Assembly: GCF_025452195.1 (NCBI RefSeq) | Contig: NZ_CP104973.1 | Span: 1,364,001-1,428,000 of the forward strand | Reading direction: 5' to 3' | DNA length: 64,000 nucleotides | Source: Phyllobacterium zundukense | GTDB taxonomy: Bacteria; Pseudomonadota; Alphaproteobacteria; Rhizobiales; Rhizobiaceae | Part shown: positions 1 through 10,555 of the stretch, in pieces | Layout: every line of letters starts with the position of its first letter | Numbering within the stretch: position 1 is the first letter of the stretch | The notes under the pieces: generated by a model | Databases searched by the model: none | What the model saw: only the letters and a program-made list of their open reading frames with translations | What the model was told of the DNA's origin: nothing | Program-made: the position numbers and the translations under genes

Positions 1-671
1 CGGCGTTCGAAACAAAATCCTCCGACCAGGTGGTGGTCGTTACGGTGCCGAGCCTCGATGGCGAGGAGATCGAGCCCTATGCCAACCGGCTCTACCGCTC
101 CTGGGCGCTCGGACAAAAACAGGAAAACAATGGCGTTCTTCTGGTCGTCGCACCAAATGATCGCAAGGTGCGCATCGAGGTCGGTTATGGTCTCGAAGGC
201 ACGCTGACGGACCTTCTGTCCAACCTCATCATCGAAAATGCCGTCATACCGGGTTTTCGCTCGGGCGATTATTCGGGTGGAATCTCCAAAGGTGTCGATG
301 GCATTCTCGCTGTACTTTCCGGTGATGCCGCTGAACTCGAGGCGCGCGCCAAACGCAATGTTCAGGAACCAACCTCCGACGTCGACTGGGTGATGCTCAT
401 CTTCGTCATGATCTTTCTATTCATGTTCTTCAGTGGGATCATATTACCAGCCGTGGTTACGTCCTTTGGACGCAAGATCGCTCCTGGCCGCTATGAGTGG
501 CTGGGCATGATCTTTGACATCGGCTCGAGAAGCGGCGGCGGTGGAGGATGGTCCTCGGGCGGGGGCGGTTGGTCATCCGGTGGAGGTGGCTGGTCTTCGG
601 GCGGCGGGGGCGGCGGCTTTTCCGGCGGGGGCGGTTCGTCCGGCGGCGGCGGCGCATCGGGGAGTTGGTAG
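1..671 (+). CDS. TPM-domain (YgcG family) protein, 5' truncated
   Basis: The reading frame is open from the first bases of the window, so the N-terminus (signal peptide and start) lies outside. What remains begins inside a TPM domain (DUF477): VVVVTVPSLDGEEIE, then NGVLLVVAPNDRKVRIEVGYG, a conserved motif of the family. A membrane segment follows at roughly codons 130-150 (IFVMIFLFMFFSGIILP), then a long Gly/Ser/Trp tail with three near-identical GGGGWSS units. By family knowledge these are membrane-anchored, envelope-facing proteins of poorly defined role, often next to lemA; lemA is not visible here. A second TPM gene follows after 2 bases, so the two are almost certainly co-transcribed. 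Confidence 0.85.
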   Translation, partial: AFETKSSDQVVVVTVPSLDGEEIEPYANRLYRSWALGQKQENNGVLLVVAPNDRKVRIEVGYGLEGTLTDLLSNLIIENAVIPGFRSGDYSGGISKGVDGILAVLSGDAAELEARAKRNVQEPTSDVDWVMLIFVMIFLFMFFSGIILPAVVTSFGRKIAPGRYEWLGMIFDIGSRSGGGGGWSSGGGGWSSGGGGWSSGGGGGGFSGGGGSSGGGGASGSW

Positions 672-673
672 CC

Positions 674-1312
674 ATGAGTTCAGGGTCCATGAATGAAGCC
701 GATCACGCCCGCATTGCCGAGGCGATACGTGCTGCCGAAAGCCGCACGAGCGGCGAAATCTATGCGGTGCTCGCGCGCCGCAGCGACAGCTATTTCTACG
801 TGGCTGGATTTACCGCGGCTTGCGGCATACTTTTCGCTGCGGTCGTGGTTGCGGTTGCTGCTCACTGGTACTGGTTCACCTTGCCGCTGCCGGTCTTCGG
901 TCTCGCGATACTCGCTGCTTTCCTTGCCGCTGTGCTGGTTTTGTGGCTCTTGCCCGGCATTACCATGTGGCTCGTGCCGCGACGCATCCGCTACAAGCGG
1001 GCGCATCTCAACGCGATCCAGCAGTTTCTGGCGCGAAATGTCCATCTCACAACACAACGTACCGGTGTCCTCCTTTTCGTCTCGCTGGCGGAGCGATACG
1101 CAGAGGTGGTTGCGGATGCCGGCATCAATGCAAAAGTCCATCAGGACGAATGGAACGGAATCGTCGCGATATTGACCGAACATGCGGACAGAGATGAATT
1201 GGCCGATGGTTTCCTAAAAGCCATTGGAAGGGCGGGCCAACTGCTGGAAGAACATTTCCCCAGAGGGCTCGATGACGCCAATGAGCTCGATGATCATTTG
1301 GTCGAATTGTAA
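674..1312 (+). CDS. TPM-domain membrane protein
   Basis: A 212-residue protein with a short TPM-like domain. The N-terminal ARIAEAIRAAESRTSGEIYAV is the usual opening, followed by two hydrophobic segments (roughly residues 40-65 and 75-100) and a C-terminal half containing TGVLLFVSLAERYAEVVADAGI, typical of the smaller partner in TPM gene pairs. The start at 674 is preferred because GGGGAG lies about 9 bases upstream; an ATG at 689 is the alternative. It sits 2 bases after the preceding TPM gene. Function is unknown; an envelope role is inferred from topology only. Confidence 0.85.
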   Translation: MSSGSMNEADHARIAEAIRAAESRTSGEIYAVLARRSDSYFYVAGFTAACGILFAAVVVAVAAHWYWFTLPLPVFGLAILAAFLAAVLVLWLLPGITMWLVPRRIRYKRAHLNAIQQFLARNVHLTTQRTGVLLFVSLAERYAEVVADAGINAKVHQDEWNGIVAILTEHADRDELADGFLKAIGRAGQLLEEHFPRGLDDANELDDHLVEL

Positions 1313-1422
1313 CATTCTTGCGTGTCACACGATTTTCACCGCAACTGTGCAGTTTAGGGTCGAAAAAGCCTTTCGAAAGGCTATGATCGCGCGAAATGCA
1401 TAATCCAGGGGGAAATATTTTC

Positions 1423-4400
1423 ATGGCTTCCAAAAATAAAGCGGACGTAAAGATCGCTACGAAGTCAAAACCACCGAAAGTCCTGAAAGAGAAGCCCGAC
1501 GCAGGGTTGTTTGAAGACCTTTTGTTTGCGCGGGCGCCGGAAGAAGACCTTGCCGACTATGATGCGGGTGCGCTGACGGCCTCGGCGAAGCTTGCGGAAA
1601 ATGCGCTGACGCAGTTCAAGTCGGGACAGCCCGTCATCGATGTGAGCGAAGGCAACATCGTCTCCCGCGATGGCCGCCCGGTAACAGTTGTCACACTGAT
1701 CAACGACAACATGCCCTTCCTGCTCGACTCGGTGCTTGGCGAGATCAGTGAGCGCGTTACGTCGGTTTATCTCGTGTTGCATCCGGTCATGGATATCGAC
1801 AGACACACCAACAGCGTTCTTGGTACTGCGGGTCCGGACAAGCCGGGAAAAGATGTGGCGCGGGTCAGCGTCATGCAAATTCATGTACCCGCGCTCGATG
1901 AGCCATCGCGTGAGATCATGACCGCCGCACTTACCATTGTGCTCAAGCAGGTGCGCGAAGCCGTTAGTGATCGCGGAGCCATGGTTGCGCGTTTGAGCGA
2001 CGCGATCGAAGCCTACAAGACCGGCAAAACGCCGATGAAAAAAGCTGCAGCAGAAGAAGCTGCAGAGTTTCTCGAATGGTTGCGTGACAATAATTTCACC
2101 TTTCTCGGCGTGCGTGAATACGACTATCAGGGTGACGATAGTCAAGGTGAGCTGGAGCGCTCCGGCAAGCGCGGTCTTGGCATCTTGAGCGACCCCGATG
2201 TGCGTGTCTTGAAGCGCGGCAACCAGGGTGTGACGACGACCCCGCAGATCATCGCTTTTCTAACCGGCCCCGAGCCTCTGATCGTCACCAAGGCCAATAC
2301 AAAATCGCTGGTGCACCGTCGCGGCTATATGGATTACATCGGCGTGAAGACGTTCGATACGGAGGGCAGGATTTCGGGCGAATTGCGGTTCGTCGGCTTG
2401 TTCACGTCCGGCGCCTATACGCGTTCTGTGCTTAAAATCCCCTATCTGCGCTCGAAAACCGAGGCTGTGATTCGCCGGCTTGGATTCAACCTTGAAGATC
2501 ATTCCGGAAAGCAGCTTATCAAGGTGCTCGAGGGTTATCCGCGTGATGACCTTTTCCAGATCGACGTCAAGACGCTGACCCGCTACGCCGAGATCATATT
2601 GGCGCTCGGCGAGCGGCCGCGCGTACGCGTGCTGCCGCGGATCGATCCCTTCGGCCGTTTCGCTTCGATCATCGTCTTCGTGCCGCGCGAGCGCTATGAT
2701 TCTATCGTGCGCGAGAAAATAGGCTCGCACCTTGCGAAGGTATATGAGGGGCATGTGTCGGCTTACTATCCGGCATTTCCCGAGGGCGGTCTTGCCCGCG
2801 TGCATTTTATCATCGGCCATGCCGAGGACCAATTTCCCAAGGTCAAACGCGAGGCGCTGGAAGAAACCGTCCGCTCCATCGTCCGCACCTGGGAAGATGC
2901 TGTTGCCGAGGTCGGAGATCGTCGTGGAACTGCGGAATTCACCGCTCTTGCTGCGGCCTTTCCGGATTCCTATCGCGAAAACTTTTCACCCGACGAGGCA
3001 CTGGTCGATGCCAGTCGCATTGCCGGTCTCGCACGCAACAATCCCCTCTATGTCGATTTCTATCGGCATCGCACCGACGGGCCCAAAGCCGCTTCGTTGA
3101 AGATCTATCATTACGGCTCGGCCGTCGCCCTCTCACAGCGTGTTCCCTTGCTGGAGAATATGGGCTTTCGCGTCATCAGCGAGCAGACATTCCAGCTGCC
3201 CGCCGCCGACGGCAGCCCGCTTTTTGTACATGACATGGAGCTTACCAGCGCCTCCGACTCGGGGATCGATCTCGCCGATGATGGCGCTCTTTTCGAAGAC
3301 GTGTTCCGCTATATCTGGAACGGTGCGTCGGACAATGACGGCTATAACGCACTTGCCCTTACCGGGCAGTTGACCGCACGGCAAATCATCATCCTGCGCG
3401 CTTACGGCCGTTATCTTCAGCAGGCGGGCATTCCCTATTCCCAGGATTTCATCGCGGCGACACTCAACCGCTATCCGGCGATCGCCAGACAGATATTCGA
3501 TCTGTTCGATCAGCGGCTCAACCCCGCGAAAACCGGTGCGCAATCGGAACGCAAGCAGTCGAGGCTACGCTCTAATATCGAAGAAGCACTGCAAGACGTT
3601 CCGAGCCTCGATGATGATCGCATTCTGCGCCGTTTCCTCAATCTCATCGAGTCGACCCTGCGCACCAATGCCTTCGCGCCGGAAGAAGGCGGCAGCGAAC
3701 GCGTGACGCTGGCCTTCAAGCTCGATCCACGATCACTAGATGAGCTGCCGGAGCCGCGTCCTTACCGCGAAATCTTCGTCTATGGGCCGGAGGTCGAGGG
3801 CGTGCATCTGCGCTTTGGTCCAGTCGCACGTGGCGGCTTGCGCTGGTCGGACCGTGCGCAGGACTACCGCACGGAGGTGCTGGGTCTGGTAAAAGCGCAG
3901 CAGGTAAAAAACGCGGTCATCGTTCCGGTTGGCGCCAAGGGCGGTTTCTTCCCGAAACGCCTTCCGACGGGCACCGATCGCACCGCCATCTTCGAGGCCG
4001 GCCGTGCGGCCTATATGACCTTCATCGCGACTCTGCTTTCAGTGACCGACAATCTGCAAGGCGAAACGGTTGTCCCGCCGCAAAACGTGATCCGCCTCGA
4101 TGGCGACGATCCTTACTTCGTTGTCGCTGCCGACAAGGGCACGGCGACGTTTTCCGACACAGCCAATGCGATCAGCCAGGCACATGATTTCTGGCTCGAC
4201 GATGCCTTCGCGTCTGGCGGTTCGGCGGGCTACGATCACAAGAAAATGGGCATTACCGCGCGCGGGGCATGGGAAGCCGTGAAGCGCCATTTCCGCGAGA
4301 TCGGCACCGACATCCAGAAAATGCCGTTCACTGTGGTTGGCGTCGGCGATATGTCGGGCGACGTCTTCGGCAATGGCATGCTGCTTTCGCCGCAAACAAA

Positions 4401-6210
4401 GCTGATCGCAGCCTTCGACCACCGCGATATTTTCATCGATCCGGAGCCGGATGTGAAAGCGACGTTGAAGGAACGTCAGCGGCTGTTCAACCTGCCGCGC
4501 TCCAGCTGGCAGGATTTCGACAAGAGCAAGATTTCGGCAGGCGGCGGTGTGTTCTCGCGCTCGCAAAAGTCGATCACCCTGTCGAAGGAAGCCGCAAAGG
4601 CCATCGGCCTTGCCAAGACCACGGCAACGCCGTACGAGATCATGACAGCGATCCTGAAAGCGCCGGTCGACCTCCTGTGGTTCGGCGGCATCGGCACCTA
4701 TGTCCGCTCGTCGCTGGAGAGCGACGCGGAAGCGGGCGACCGCGCCAATGATGCCATCCGCATCACCGGCAGCGATGTTCGGGCGAAAGTCATCGGCGAA
4801 GGCGCCAATCTTGGCGTCACACAGAAGGCGCGCATAGAGTTCGGCCTGCTTGGCGGGCGCTGCAATTCCGATGCGATCGACAATTCGGCTGGCGTCAACA
4901 CTTCCGACGTGGAGGTCAATATCAAGATCGCCCTGGCGCAGGCCATGCGCGCTGGCAAATTGCAACGTGACAAGCGCAATACGCTGCTGGAATCGATGAC
5001 CGAGGAAGTCGGTGATCTGGTGCTGCGCAACAATTATCTGCAGACACTGGCGCTATCGCTGGCACAGCGGCGCGGCCTCGCTGACCTTGCCTATCAGGCG
5101 CGCTTCATCAACGACCTCGAGACCAAGAAACTCCTCAACCGCAAGGTGGAGACGCTGCCCGATGACAAGGCGATGGCAGAGCGGCAGGTAGAAGGCATTC
5201 CACTGACGCGGGCAGAGCTCGGCGTGCTTCTTGCCTATTCCAAGATCGTCTTGTTGGACCAGCTCCTGGCAAGCGATTTGCCGGACGACCCCTATCTCGA
5301 ACGCGAATTGATGGAATATTTCCCGCGTCAGATGAAGGAGGGCTTCAGCGACGAAATCCGCTCGCATCGCCTGCGCCGGGAAATCATCGCGACGCAGCTT
5401 GCCAATGATGTAATCAATCGCGGCGGGCCGACTTTCGTAAGCCGGCTCGCGGACCTTACCGGCCAATCAGGCCCCGAGATCGTTCGCGCCTATGTGATCG
5501 TACGAGACGGCTTTGAGCTGGATGAGGTGTTCGCGGGGATCGATGCGCTGGACAATGCGATACCAGGCGAAACCCAAAACGGTTTCTATGCAAACGTCGC
5601 CCAGATGCTGAACTGGACGACAGCCTGGGTGCTGCGTAACCACACCGGCGCCGTTGGCCTCGGCGCCGCGATCGCGGAGATCAAAACGGCGCGTGATGCG
5701 CTGCAGCCGCGCCTCGACAAGCTGCTGCCCGCATCGATGATCGGACTGATCCGTGAAGACACCGCCAGCAACGCTGCTCTCGGTGCGCCTCCGGCCCTTG
5801 CCGCGCAGTTGGCACGGCTGGAGATAGCGCCGATCATTCCGGATATCGCCGCGGTGGCCCAGCAGGCCAATATCGACATTGCCAGCGCAGCACGAGCCTA
5901 TTTCGACATATCCGAAGCATTCCGTATCGGGCGTATCGAGGATGCGGCGCGCGGCGTTTCCATCGCCGATTATTATGACGGACTGGCGCTTGCCCGCGCC
6001 ACCGACCTGATCAGTCAGGCGCGGCGCGGTATCGCCGTGGCGGCACTGAGCAAATATGGCAAGCAGGCCGATCCGGCAAAAGACTGGCTGATGAGCCGGG
6101 GTGCACGTGTCGACGAGGTGCGGCAGCGCATGGCGAATATTGTGGAAACGGGCGATTTGACCGTCTCCCGGCTTGCGGTGGCTGCCGGATTGCTTTCCGA
6201 TCTGTCATAG
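1423..6210 (+). CDS. gdhB: NAD-specific glutamate dehydrogenase, 180-kDa class
   Basis: A 1595-residue protein matching the very large NAD-GDH class, which oxidatively deaminates glutamate to 2-oxoglutarate and ammonium. The N-terminal half is the ACT-like and helical regulatory region of the family. The catalytic part includes VGAKGGFFPKRLP (Lys near 839), VGVGDMSGDVFGNGML, and GEGANLGVTQKARIEFG near residue 1125. The ATG at 1423 is chosen over the in-frame ATG at 1396 because CAGGGGGAAA lies just before it. A perfect 16-bp palindrome (1367-1382) in the leader has no known role. A 32-base gap separates it from the following MFS gene, so co-transcription is possible. Confidence 0.95.
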   Translation: MASKNKADVKIATKSKPPKVLKEKPDAGLFEDLLFARAPEEDLADYDAGALTASAKLAENALTQFKSGQPVIDVSEGNIVSRDGRPVTVVTLINDNMPFLLDSVLGEISERVTSVYLVLHPVMDIDRHTNSVLGTAGPDKPGKDVARVSVMQIHVPALDEPSREIMTAALTIVLKQVREAVSDRGAMVARLSDAIEAYKTGKTPMKKAAAEEAAEFLEWLRDNNFTFLGVREYDYQGDDSQGELERSGKRGLGILSDPDVRVLKRGNQGVTTTPQIIAFLTGPEPLIVTKANTKSLVHRRGYMDYIGVKTFDTEGRISGELRFVGLFTSGAYTRSVLKIPYLRSKTEAVIRRLGFNLEDHSGKQLIKVLEGYPRDDLFQIDVKTLTRYAEIILALGERPRVRVLPRIDPFGRFASIIVFVPRERYDSIVREKIGSHLAKVYEGHVSAYYPAFPEGGLARVHFIIGHAEDQFPKVKREALEETVRSIVRTWEDAVAEVGDRRGTAEFTALAAAFPDSYRENFSPDEALVDASRIAGLARNNPLYVDFYRHRTDGPKAASLKIYHYGSAVALSQRVPLLENMGFRVISEQTFQLPAADGSPLFVHDMELTSASDSGIDLADDGALFEDVFRYIWNGASDNDGYNALALTGQLTARQIIILRAYGRYLQQAGIPYSQDFIAATLNRYPAIARQIFDLFDQRLNPAKTGAQSERKQSRLRSNIEEALQDVPSLDDDRILRRFLNLIESTLRTNAFAPEEGGSERVTLAFKLDPRSLDELPEPRPYREIFVYGPEVEGVHLRFGPVARGGLRWSDRAQDYRTEVLGLVKAQQVKNAVIVPVGAKGGFFPKRLPTGTDRTAIFEAGRAAYMTFIATLLSVTDNLQGETVVPPQNVIRLDGDDPYFVVAADKGTATFSDTANAISQAHDFWLDDAFASGGSAGYDHKKMGITARGAWEAVKRHFREIGTDIQKMPFTVVGVGDMSGDVFGNGMLLSPQTKLIAAFDHRDIFIDPEPDVKATLKERQRLFNLPRSSWQDFDKSKISAGGGVFSRSQKSITLSKEAAKAIGLAKTTATPYEIMTAILKAPVDLLWFGGIGTYVRSSLESDAEAGDRANDAIRITGSDVRAKVIGEGANLGVTQKARIEFGLLGGRCNSDAIDNSAGVNTSDVEVNIKIALAQAMRAGKLQRDKRNTLLESMTEEVGDLVLRNNYLQTLALSLAQRRGLADLAYQARFINDLETKKLLNRKVETLPDDKAMAERQVEGIPLTRAELGVLLAYSKIVLLDQLLASDLPDDPYLERELMEYFPRQMKEGFSDEIRSHRLRREIIATQLANDVINRGGPTFVSRLADLTGQSGPEIVRAYVIVRDGFELDEVFAGIDALDNAIPGETQNGFYANVAQMLNWTTAWVLRNHTGAVGLGAAIAEIKTARDALQPRLDKLLPASMIGLIREDTASNAALGAPPALAAQLARLEIAPIIPDIAAVAQQANIDIASAARAYFDISEAFRIGRIEDAARGVSIADYYDGLALARATDLISQARRGIAVAALSKYGKQADPAKDWLMSRGARVDEVRQRMANIVETGDLTVSRLAVAAGLLSDLS

Positions 6211-6242
6211 GCAGTTGGGCTTGATGGGCAAGGGATAGCGTA

Positions 6243-7601
6243 ATGGCTGCATCGAGAAGGGGCATCTGGGGGTGGATGCTCTTCGACTGGGCGGCGCAGC
6301 CATTCTTCACGGTCGTCACGACGTTTATCTTCGGACCCTATTTCGTTTCGCGCATGGCGAGCGATCCGGCCGTGGGGCAAGCGGCGTGGGGTTATGGCAT
6401 TGCCATTTCGGGGCTCGTTATCGCCGTGCTCTCGCCAGTCCTCGGATCGATCGCTGACCAGACGGGACGGCGCAAACCGTGGATCGGTTTCTTCGCCATC
6501 ATCAAGATATTCTCGCTGATCATGCTGTGGTTTGCGGCGCCAGGCTCAGGCCTGATTGTCCCGTTGATGTTCTTTTCGCTGGCGTCGATTGCGGCGGAGT
6601 TTTCCATCGTCTTCAACGATTCGATGATGCCGCGGCTGGTGGCACCAAAGGATATCGGACGGATATCCAACATGGCCTGGGGCCTCGGTTATCTCGGCGG
6701 CATGATCGTCTTGATCTTCGTCGTGGCATTTATGGCCGCGTCGCCGCAAACCGGCAAGACCATGCTGGGCCTTGCGCCGATCTTCGGGCTCGATCCGGCG
6801 ACGGGCGAGGGTGATCGCGCAACCGCGCCATTGTCGGCGCTATGGTATCTCGTCTTCATCCTGCCGATGTTCCTTTTCACGTCGGATGGTGCGAGAGGCC
6901 TGGCAGCTGGTCCGGCAGTGCGGGTCGGACTTGCCGAACTCAAGTCTACCTTAAGCGAGGTACGGCAGCGGCCGGGGCTTTTCCGCTTTCTCGTCGGCCG
7001 CATGATCTATCAGGACGGCGTGAATGCGTTGATCGCATTGGGCGGCGCATTCGCGGCGACAATGTTCGGCTGGGCCACGGCGGAAATCGGGATTTTCGGC
7101 ATTATCCTCAATGTCGTTGCCATTTTTGGCTGTCTTGCTGCCAGCAAGCTTGACACGATGCTTGGGTCGAAGGTCGTGGTGGTGATTTCGCTGGTGTTGC
7201 TGACCATCGCGACGATCGGCATCGTCTCGACCGGTCCGGGCTATACGCTGTTTGGTCTTGCGCAATTGCCGGGTCCGGATAGCGGAGGTCTGTTCGGTAC
7301 ACCTGCAGAAAAAGCCTATATCGGCTTCGGACTGCTCATCGGCATTGCGTTCGGACCGGTGCAAGCTTCGTCGCGTTCCTACATGGCGCGCAGCGTTTCA
7401 GCGGATGAGGCGGGGCGGTATTTCGGCATCTACGCGCTGTCCGGACGGGCGACGAGCTTCCTTGCGCCTTTCCTGGTGGCAACGGTGACAGCGCTGAGCG
7501 GATCGCCGCGCCTCGGCATGGCGATGATCATATTGTTCTTGCTGGCCGGACTGGCGATCCTGTTGCGGACGCCTTATCCAGCTGCAAAAATCAATGCCTG
7601 A
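6243..7601 (+). CDS. MFS transporter, UMF1/Atg22-like
   Basis: A 452-residue polytopic protein with about 12 hydrophobic segments. The N-terminus [20 protein letters not shown] and the cytoplasmic loop [15 protein letters not shown] after the second or third helix are typical of the UMF1 branch of the major facilitator superfamily (bacterial relatives of yeast Atg22). The substrate is not predictable. It follows gdhB on the same strand by 32 bases, and its last 11 bases overlap the 3' end of convergent purH. The gene lies in a compact, ordinary genomic stretch with no sign of transfer. Confidence 0.85.
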   Translation: MAASRRGIWGWMLFDWAAQPFFTVVTTFIFGPYFVSRMASDPAVGQAAWGYGIAISGLVIAVLSPVLGSIADQTGRRKPWIGFFAIIKIFSLIMLWFAAPGSGLIVPLMFFSLASIAAEFSIVFNDSMMPRLVAPKDIGRISNMAWGLGYLGGMIVLIFVVAFMAASPQTGKTMLGLAPIFGLDPATGEGDRATAPLSALWYLVFILPMFLFTSDGARGLAAGPAVRVGLAELKSTLSEVRQRPGLFRFLVGRMIYQDGVNALIALGGAFAATMFGWATAEIGIFGIILNVVAIFGCLAASKLDTMLGSKVVVVISLVLLTIATIGIVSTGPGYTLFGLAQLPGPDSGGLFGTPAEKAYIGFGLLIGIAFGPVQASSRSYMARSVSADEAGRYFGIYALSGRATSFLAPFLVATVTALSGSPRLGMAMIILFLLAGLAILLRTPYPAAKINA

Positions 7602-9207
7602 AATGGCGCATGCCGGTGAAGACCATGGCGATGCCATGCTCGTCGGCGGCGGCAATCACTTCGTCATCGCGCATCGACCCGCCGGGCTGGATCACTGCGG
7701 TGGCTCCGGCGGCAACAGCGGACAGCAAGCCGTCGGCGAAGGGGAAGAATGCGTCGGAGGCGACGACGGAGCCTTTGGTCAAGGGCGTAGCGTTTCCTGC
7801 AGCTTCGGCCGCGTCTTCCGCTTTGCGCGCCGCAATGCGAGCGCTATCGACCCGGCTCATCTGCCCGGCGCCGATGCCAACAGCCGCGCCGTCCTTGACG
7901 TAGACGATCGCATTTGACTTCACATGCTTGGCGATGCGGAAGGCAAGCTTGAGATCGGACATTTCCGCTTCGGTTGGAGCGCGCTTGGTGACGACCTCCA
8001 ATTCGAGATCATCGACGACGCCGCTGTCGCGCGACTGGACGAGGATTCCCCCGGCAACCGTCTTGGCGCTGATGCCGCCGGCGCGGGGGTCAGGCAGGCC
8101 GCCGGTGACCAGCAGCCGCAGGCTCTTCTTGGCGGCAACAATCGCCTGCGCTTCCGGTGTCGCGTCGGGCGCGATGATGACTTCGGTGAAGGTCTTGACG
8201 ATTTCCGTCGCGGCTTCGGCGTCGAGCGTCTTGTTGAGCGCGACGATGCCGCCGAAAGCCGAAACCGGGTCGCAGGCGAGCGCTTTCAGATAGGCTTCCT
8301 TCAGGGTCGCTCCTTCGGCAACGCCGCAAGGATTGGCGTGTTTGATGATGGCGACGGCGGAGGTGCGTGCCGGGTCGAACTCGGCAACGAGCTCGAAGGC
8401 GGCGTCCGTGTCGTTGATGTTGTTGTAGGAGAGCTGCTTGCCCTGCAGCTGGGTAGCCGTGGCGACGCCTGGACGCTTCTCGCCGGTGAGGTAGAACCCG
8501 GCCGACTGGTGCGGATTTTCCCCATAGCGCATGACCGAATGCAGATGACCACCGATAGCGCGGCGTGATGGAGTTTCCGTCATCAGGGCTTCGGCGAACC
8601 AGCCGGAAATCGCTGCATCATAGGTGGCCGTGCGGGCATAGGCCTTGGCGGCGAGGCTCTGGCGGAACGAATAGGGCAGCGAGCCCTCATGCTTGTCGAG
8701 CATGGCGATGACCATGTCGTAGTCGCCGGTCTCGGTAACGACACCGACATAGGCGTGGTTTTTGGCTGCTGCGCGGATCATGGCTGGACCGCCAATGTCG
8801 ATATTCTCGACAATATTCGCGTAATCGGCGCCGGAATGACGGACCTCTTCAAATGGATAGAGGTTGATGACGACGAGATCGATGGCGCCGATATCATGCG
8901 CCTGCATCGCCGCTATATGCTCCGGATCGTCTCGCACGGCCAACAGCCCGCCATGCACTTTTGGATGCAAGGTCTTGACGCGGCCATCCATGATTTCCGG
9001 AAAGCCGGTAATGTCGGCAACGTCGCGGACCGGAATGCCCTCGGCGGCTATCGTCTTGGAGGTGCCGCCGGTGGAAAGGATTTCAACACCGTGGCGGTGC
9101 AGCGCATGAGCCAGCGCGGTAAGGCCGGCCTTGTCCGAAACGGAAAGAAGGGCTCGCTTGACGGGATGAAGGTTCGGAGCAGGAAAGGATTTGGCGGCGA
9201 CGGCCAT
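7591..9207 (-). CDS. purH: Bifunctional AICAR transformylase / IMP cyclohydrolase
   Basis: A 538-residue enzyme for the last two steps of IMP synthesis. The N-terminal MGS-like cyclohydrolase domain is seen in [20 protein letters not shown] and [11 protein letters not shown]. The C-terminal transformylase carries [11 protein letters not shown] near residue 270, with the active-site Lys-His pair, and ends [34 protein letters not shown], a typical PurH tail. The length is normal for the family. In relatives purH commonly follows the heparinase-like gene; here an MFS gene and an aldo/keto reductase lie between them. The 3' end overlaps the convergent MFS gene by 11 bases. Confidence 0.97.
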   Translation of the reverse strand: MAVAAKSFPAPNLHPVKRALLSVSDKAGLTALAHALHRHGVEILSTGGTSKTIAAEGIPVRDVADITGFPEIMDGRVKTLHPKVHGGLLAVRDDPEHIAAMQAHDIGAIDLVVINLYPFEEVRHSGADYANIVENIDIGGPAMIRAAAKNHAYVGVVTETGDYDMVIAMLDKHEGSLPYSFRQSLAAKAYARTATYDAAISGWFAEALMTETPSRRAIGGHLHSVMRYGENPHQSAGFYLTGEKRPGVATATQLQGKQLSYNNINDTDAAFELVAEFDPARTSAVAIIKHANPCGVAEGATLKEAYLKALACDPVSAFGGIVALNKTLDAEAATEIVKTFTEVIIAPDATPEAQAIVAAKKSLRLLVTGGLPDPRAGGISAKTVAGGILVQSRDSGVVDDLELEVVTKRAPTEAEMSDLKLAFRIAKHVKSNAIVYVKDGAAVGIGAGQMSRVDSARIAARKAEDAAEAAGNATPLTKGSVVASDAFFPFADGLLSAVAAGATAVIQPGGSMRDDEVIAAADEHGIAMVFTGMRHFRH

Positions 9208-9285
9208 GGGTGTACGTCCTCAGATGAATGGATTTTGCTTGGCCGTTAGCACAGCCAAAGGCGGAATCCTATCTTTTATGTTTTC

Positions 9286-10512
9286 CTATGTTTTCGGGCG
9301 GGGCTCTGTTGTGAACGCCAGCAGGACGGCAACACCCATCATGGCGCCCGCCAGCGAAGTAACCCACCAGCCACCATAATAATAGGTGGCCGCGGCAAGC
9401 GCCGACCCTGCCGAACCAAGCAGGAAAACGATGGTCATATAGATCGCATTGAGGCGGCCGCGCGCCTGATCATCGAGCGAGAAGATGATGCGCTGGCTAA
9501 GTATCTGGTTGGTCTGAACGGCGCTGTCGATGAAGATCGCCGCAAGGACGAGCGCGGCGATCGAGATGGCAGTTCCGGCCCAACCGGCAATCAGAAACCA
9601 GATCGTGAGCGTGATCATGGCGGTGGCAGTACCCTGTCTCGTATAGCCACGGTCTGCGAGCCGGCCAGCGACGGGAGCCGCGAGGGCGCCGGCTGCACCC
9701 GCCAGGGCGAACAGAGCGATCTGGCGTTGGCTGTAGCCAAAAATGTCGGTCAAAAGCAGTGGTATGCCGGTCCAGAACAGATTGAAACTGGCGAAGATGA
9801 TGCCCTGATAGAAAGCGCGGCGCTGCAGAGCCGGTGTAGTGACAAGCAGATGCCACATCGATTTGAGGATAGCGCCATAGCGCATGCTGCCATGCGGCTG
9901 GCGTTGTGGCAGCGCGACACGCAGCAGCACAAGTACAGCGAGCATTGCCGCTGCGGAAATCCAGAAGATCGCCCGCCATCCGAATTCGGAAGCGACCAGG
10001 TTGGCCAGCGGTCGCGCCAGCATGATGCCGGTCAAGAGCCCCGCCATGACATTGCCGATCGTGCGGCCGCGTGAGGCGGCGGGAACCAGGTGGGAAGCGA
10101 AAGGCACGAGAACCTGTGCACCACAGGCGAAGAAACCCATGGCGAAGGAGGACAGGAGAAAGGTCATTGCCGAGCCGGACAGAGCTGCTCCGGCGAGACC
10201 AAGTGCGGTTCCAGCGAGCGTCAAAAGAACCAGGCGACGATTTTCGACGAGATCGGCCAACGAAACCAGGAACAGCAGTCCGGCGCCATAGCCGAGTTGC
10301 GTTACGGTAACGATAAAACCGGCCATGCCGCCATGCATATCGAGATCGGTGCTGATGAGGCCGATAAGCGCTTGCGCATAGTAAATATTACCGACCATCG
10401 CCCCGCAGGCGAACGCGAACAAAAAGGTCAATGCCGGGGAAAGCCCCGGCATTTCGGCTGCGATCTCGGTCGCTTCCGGTTGTGATAGTGCGGTATCTCG
10501 GGAATAGGCCAT
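9286..10512 (-). CDS. MFS transporter (DHA1-like)
   Basis: A 408-residue, 12-helix major facilitator protein. The first helix region (LTFLFAFACGAMVGNIYYAQALIG) and the second (GFIVTVTQLGYGAGLLFLVSLADLVENRR) match the YgaY-like/DHA1 drug:H+ antiporter group, with a motif-A-like DLVENRR loop. Substrate is unknown. It starts at an ATG 43 bases after the stop of the upstream aldo/keto reductase gene on the same strand, so they may share a transcript. Both genes separate purH from the heparinase-like gene, which are usually closer in relatives, suggesting a later insertion. Confidence 0.85.
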   Translation of the reverse strand: MAYSRDTALSQPEATEIAAEMPGLSPALTFLFAFACGAMVGNIYYAQALIGLISTDLDMHGGMAGFIVTVTQLGYGAGLLFLVSLADLVENRRLVLLTLAGTALGLAGAALSGSAMTFLLSSFAMGFFACGAQVLVPFASHLVPAASRGRTIGNVMAGLLTGIMLARPLANLVASEFGWRAIFWISAAAMLAVLVLLRVALPQRQPHGSMRYGAILKSMWHLLVTTPALQRRAFYQGIIFASFNLFWTGIPLLLTDIFGYSQRQIALFALAGAAGALAAPVAGRLADRGYTRQGTATAMITLTIWFLIAGWAGTAISIAALVLAAIFIDSAVQTNQILSQRIIFSLDDQARGRLNAIYMTIVFLLGSAGSALAAATYYYGGWWVTSLAGAMMGVAVLLAFTTEPRPKT

Positions 10513-10555
10513 CAGGTTCTCGCTGCCGGCGGTCCTCCCACCCCCGGGCTTTTCG

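Noticed and set aside
1465..2145. Open minus-strand frame of 226 codons opposite gdhB
   Set aside because: Shadow of gdhB; the composition is His/Arg-rich without any motif.
7924..8568. Plus-strand frame of 214 codons opposite purH
   Set aside because: Shadow frame; purH on the other strand has all catalytic motifs.
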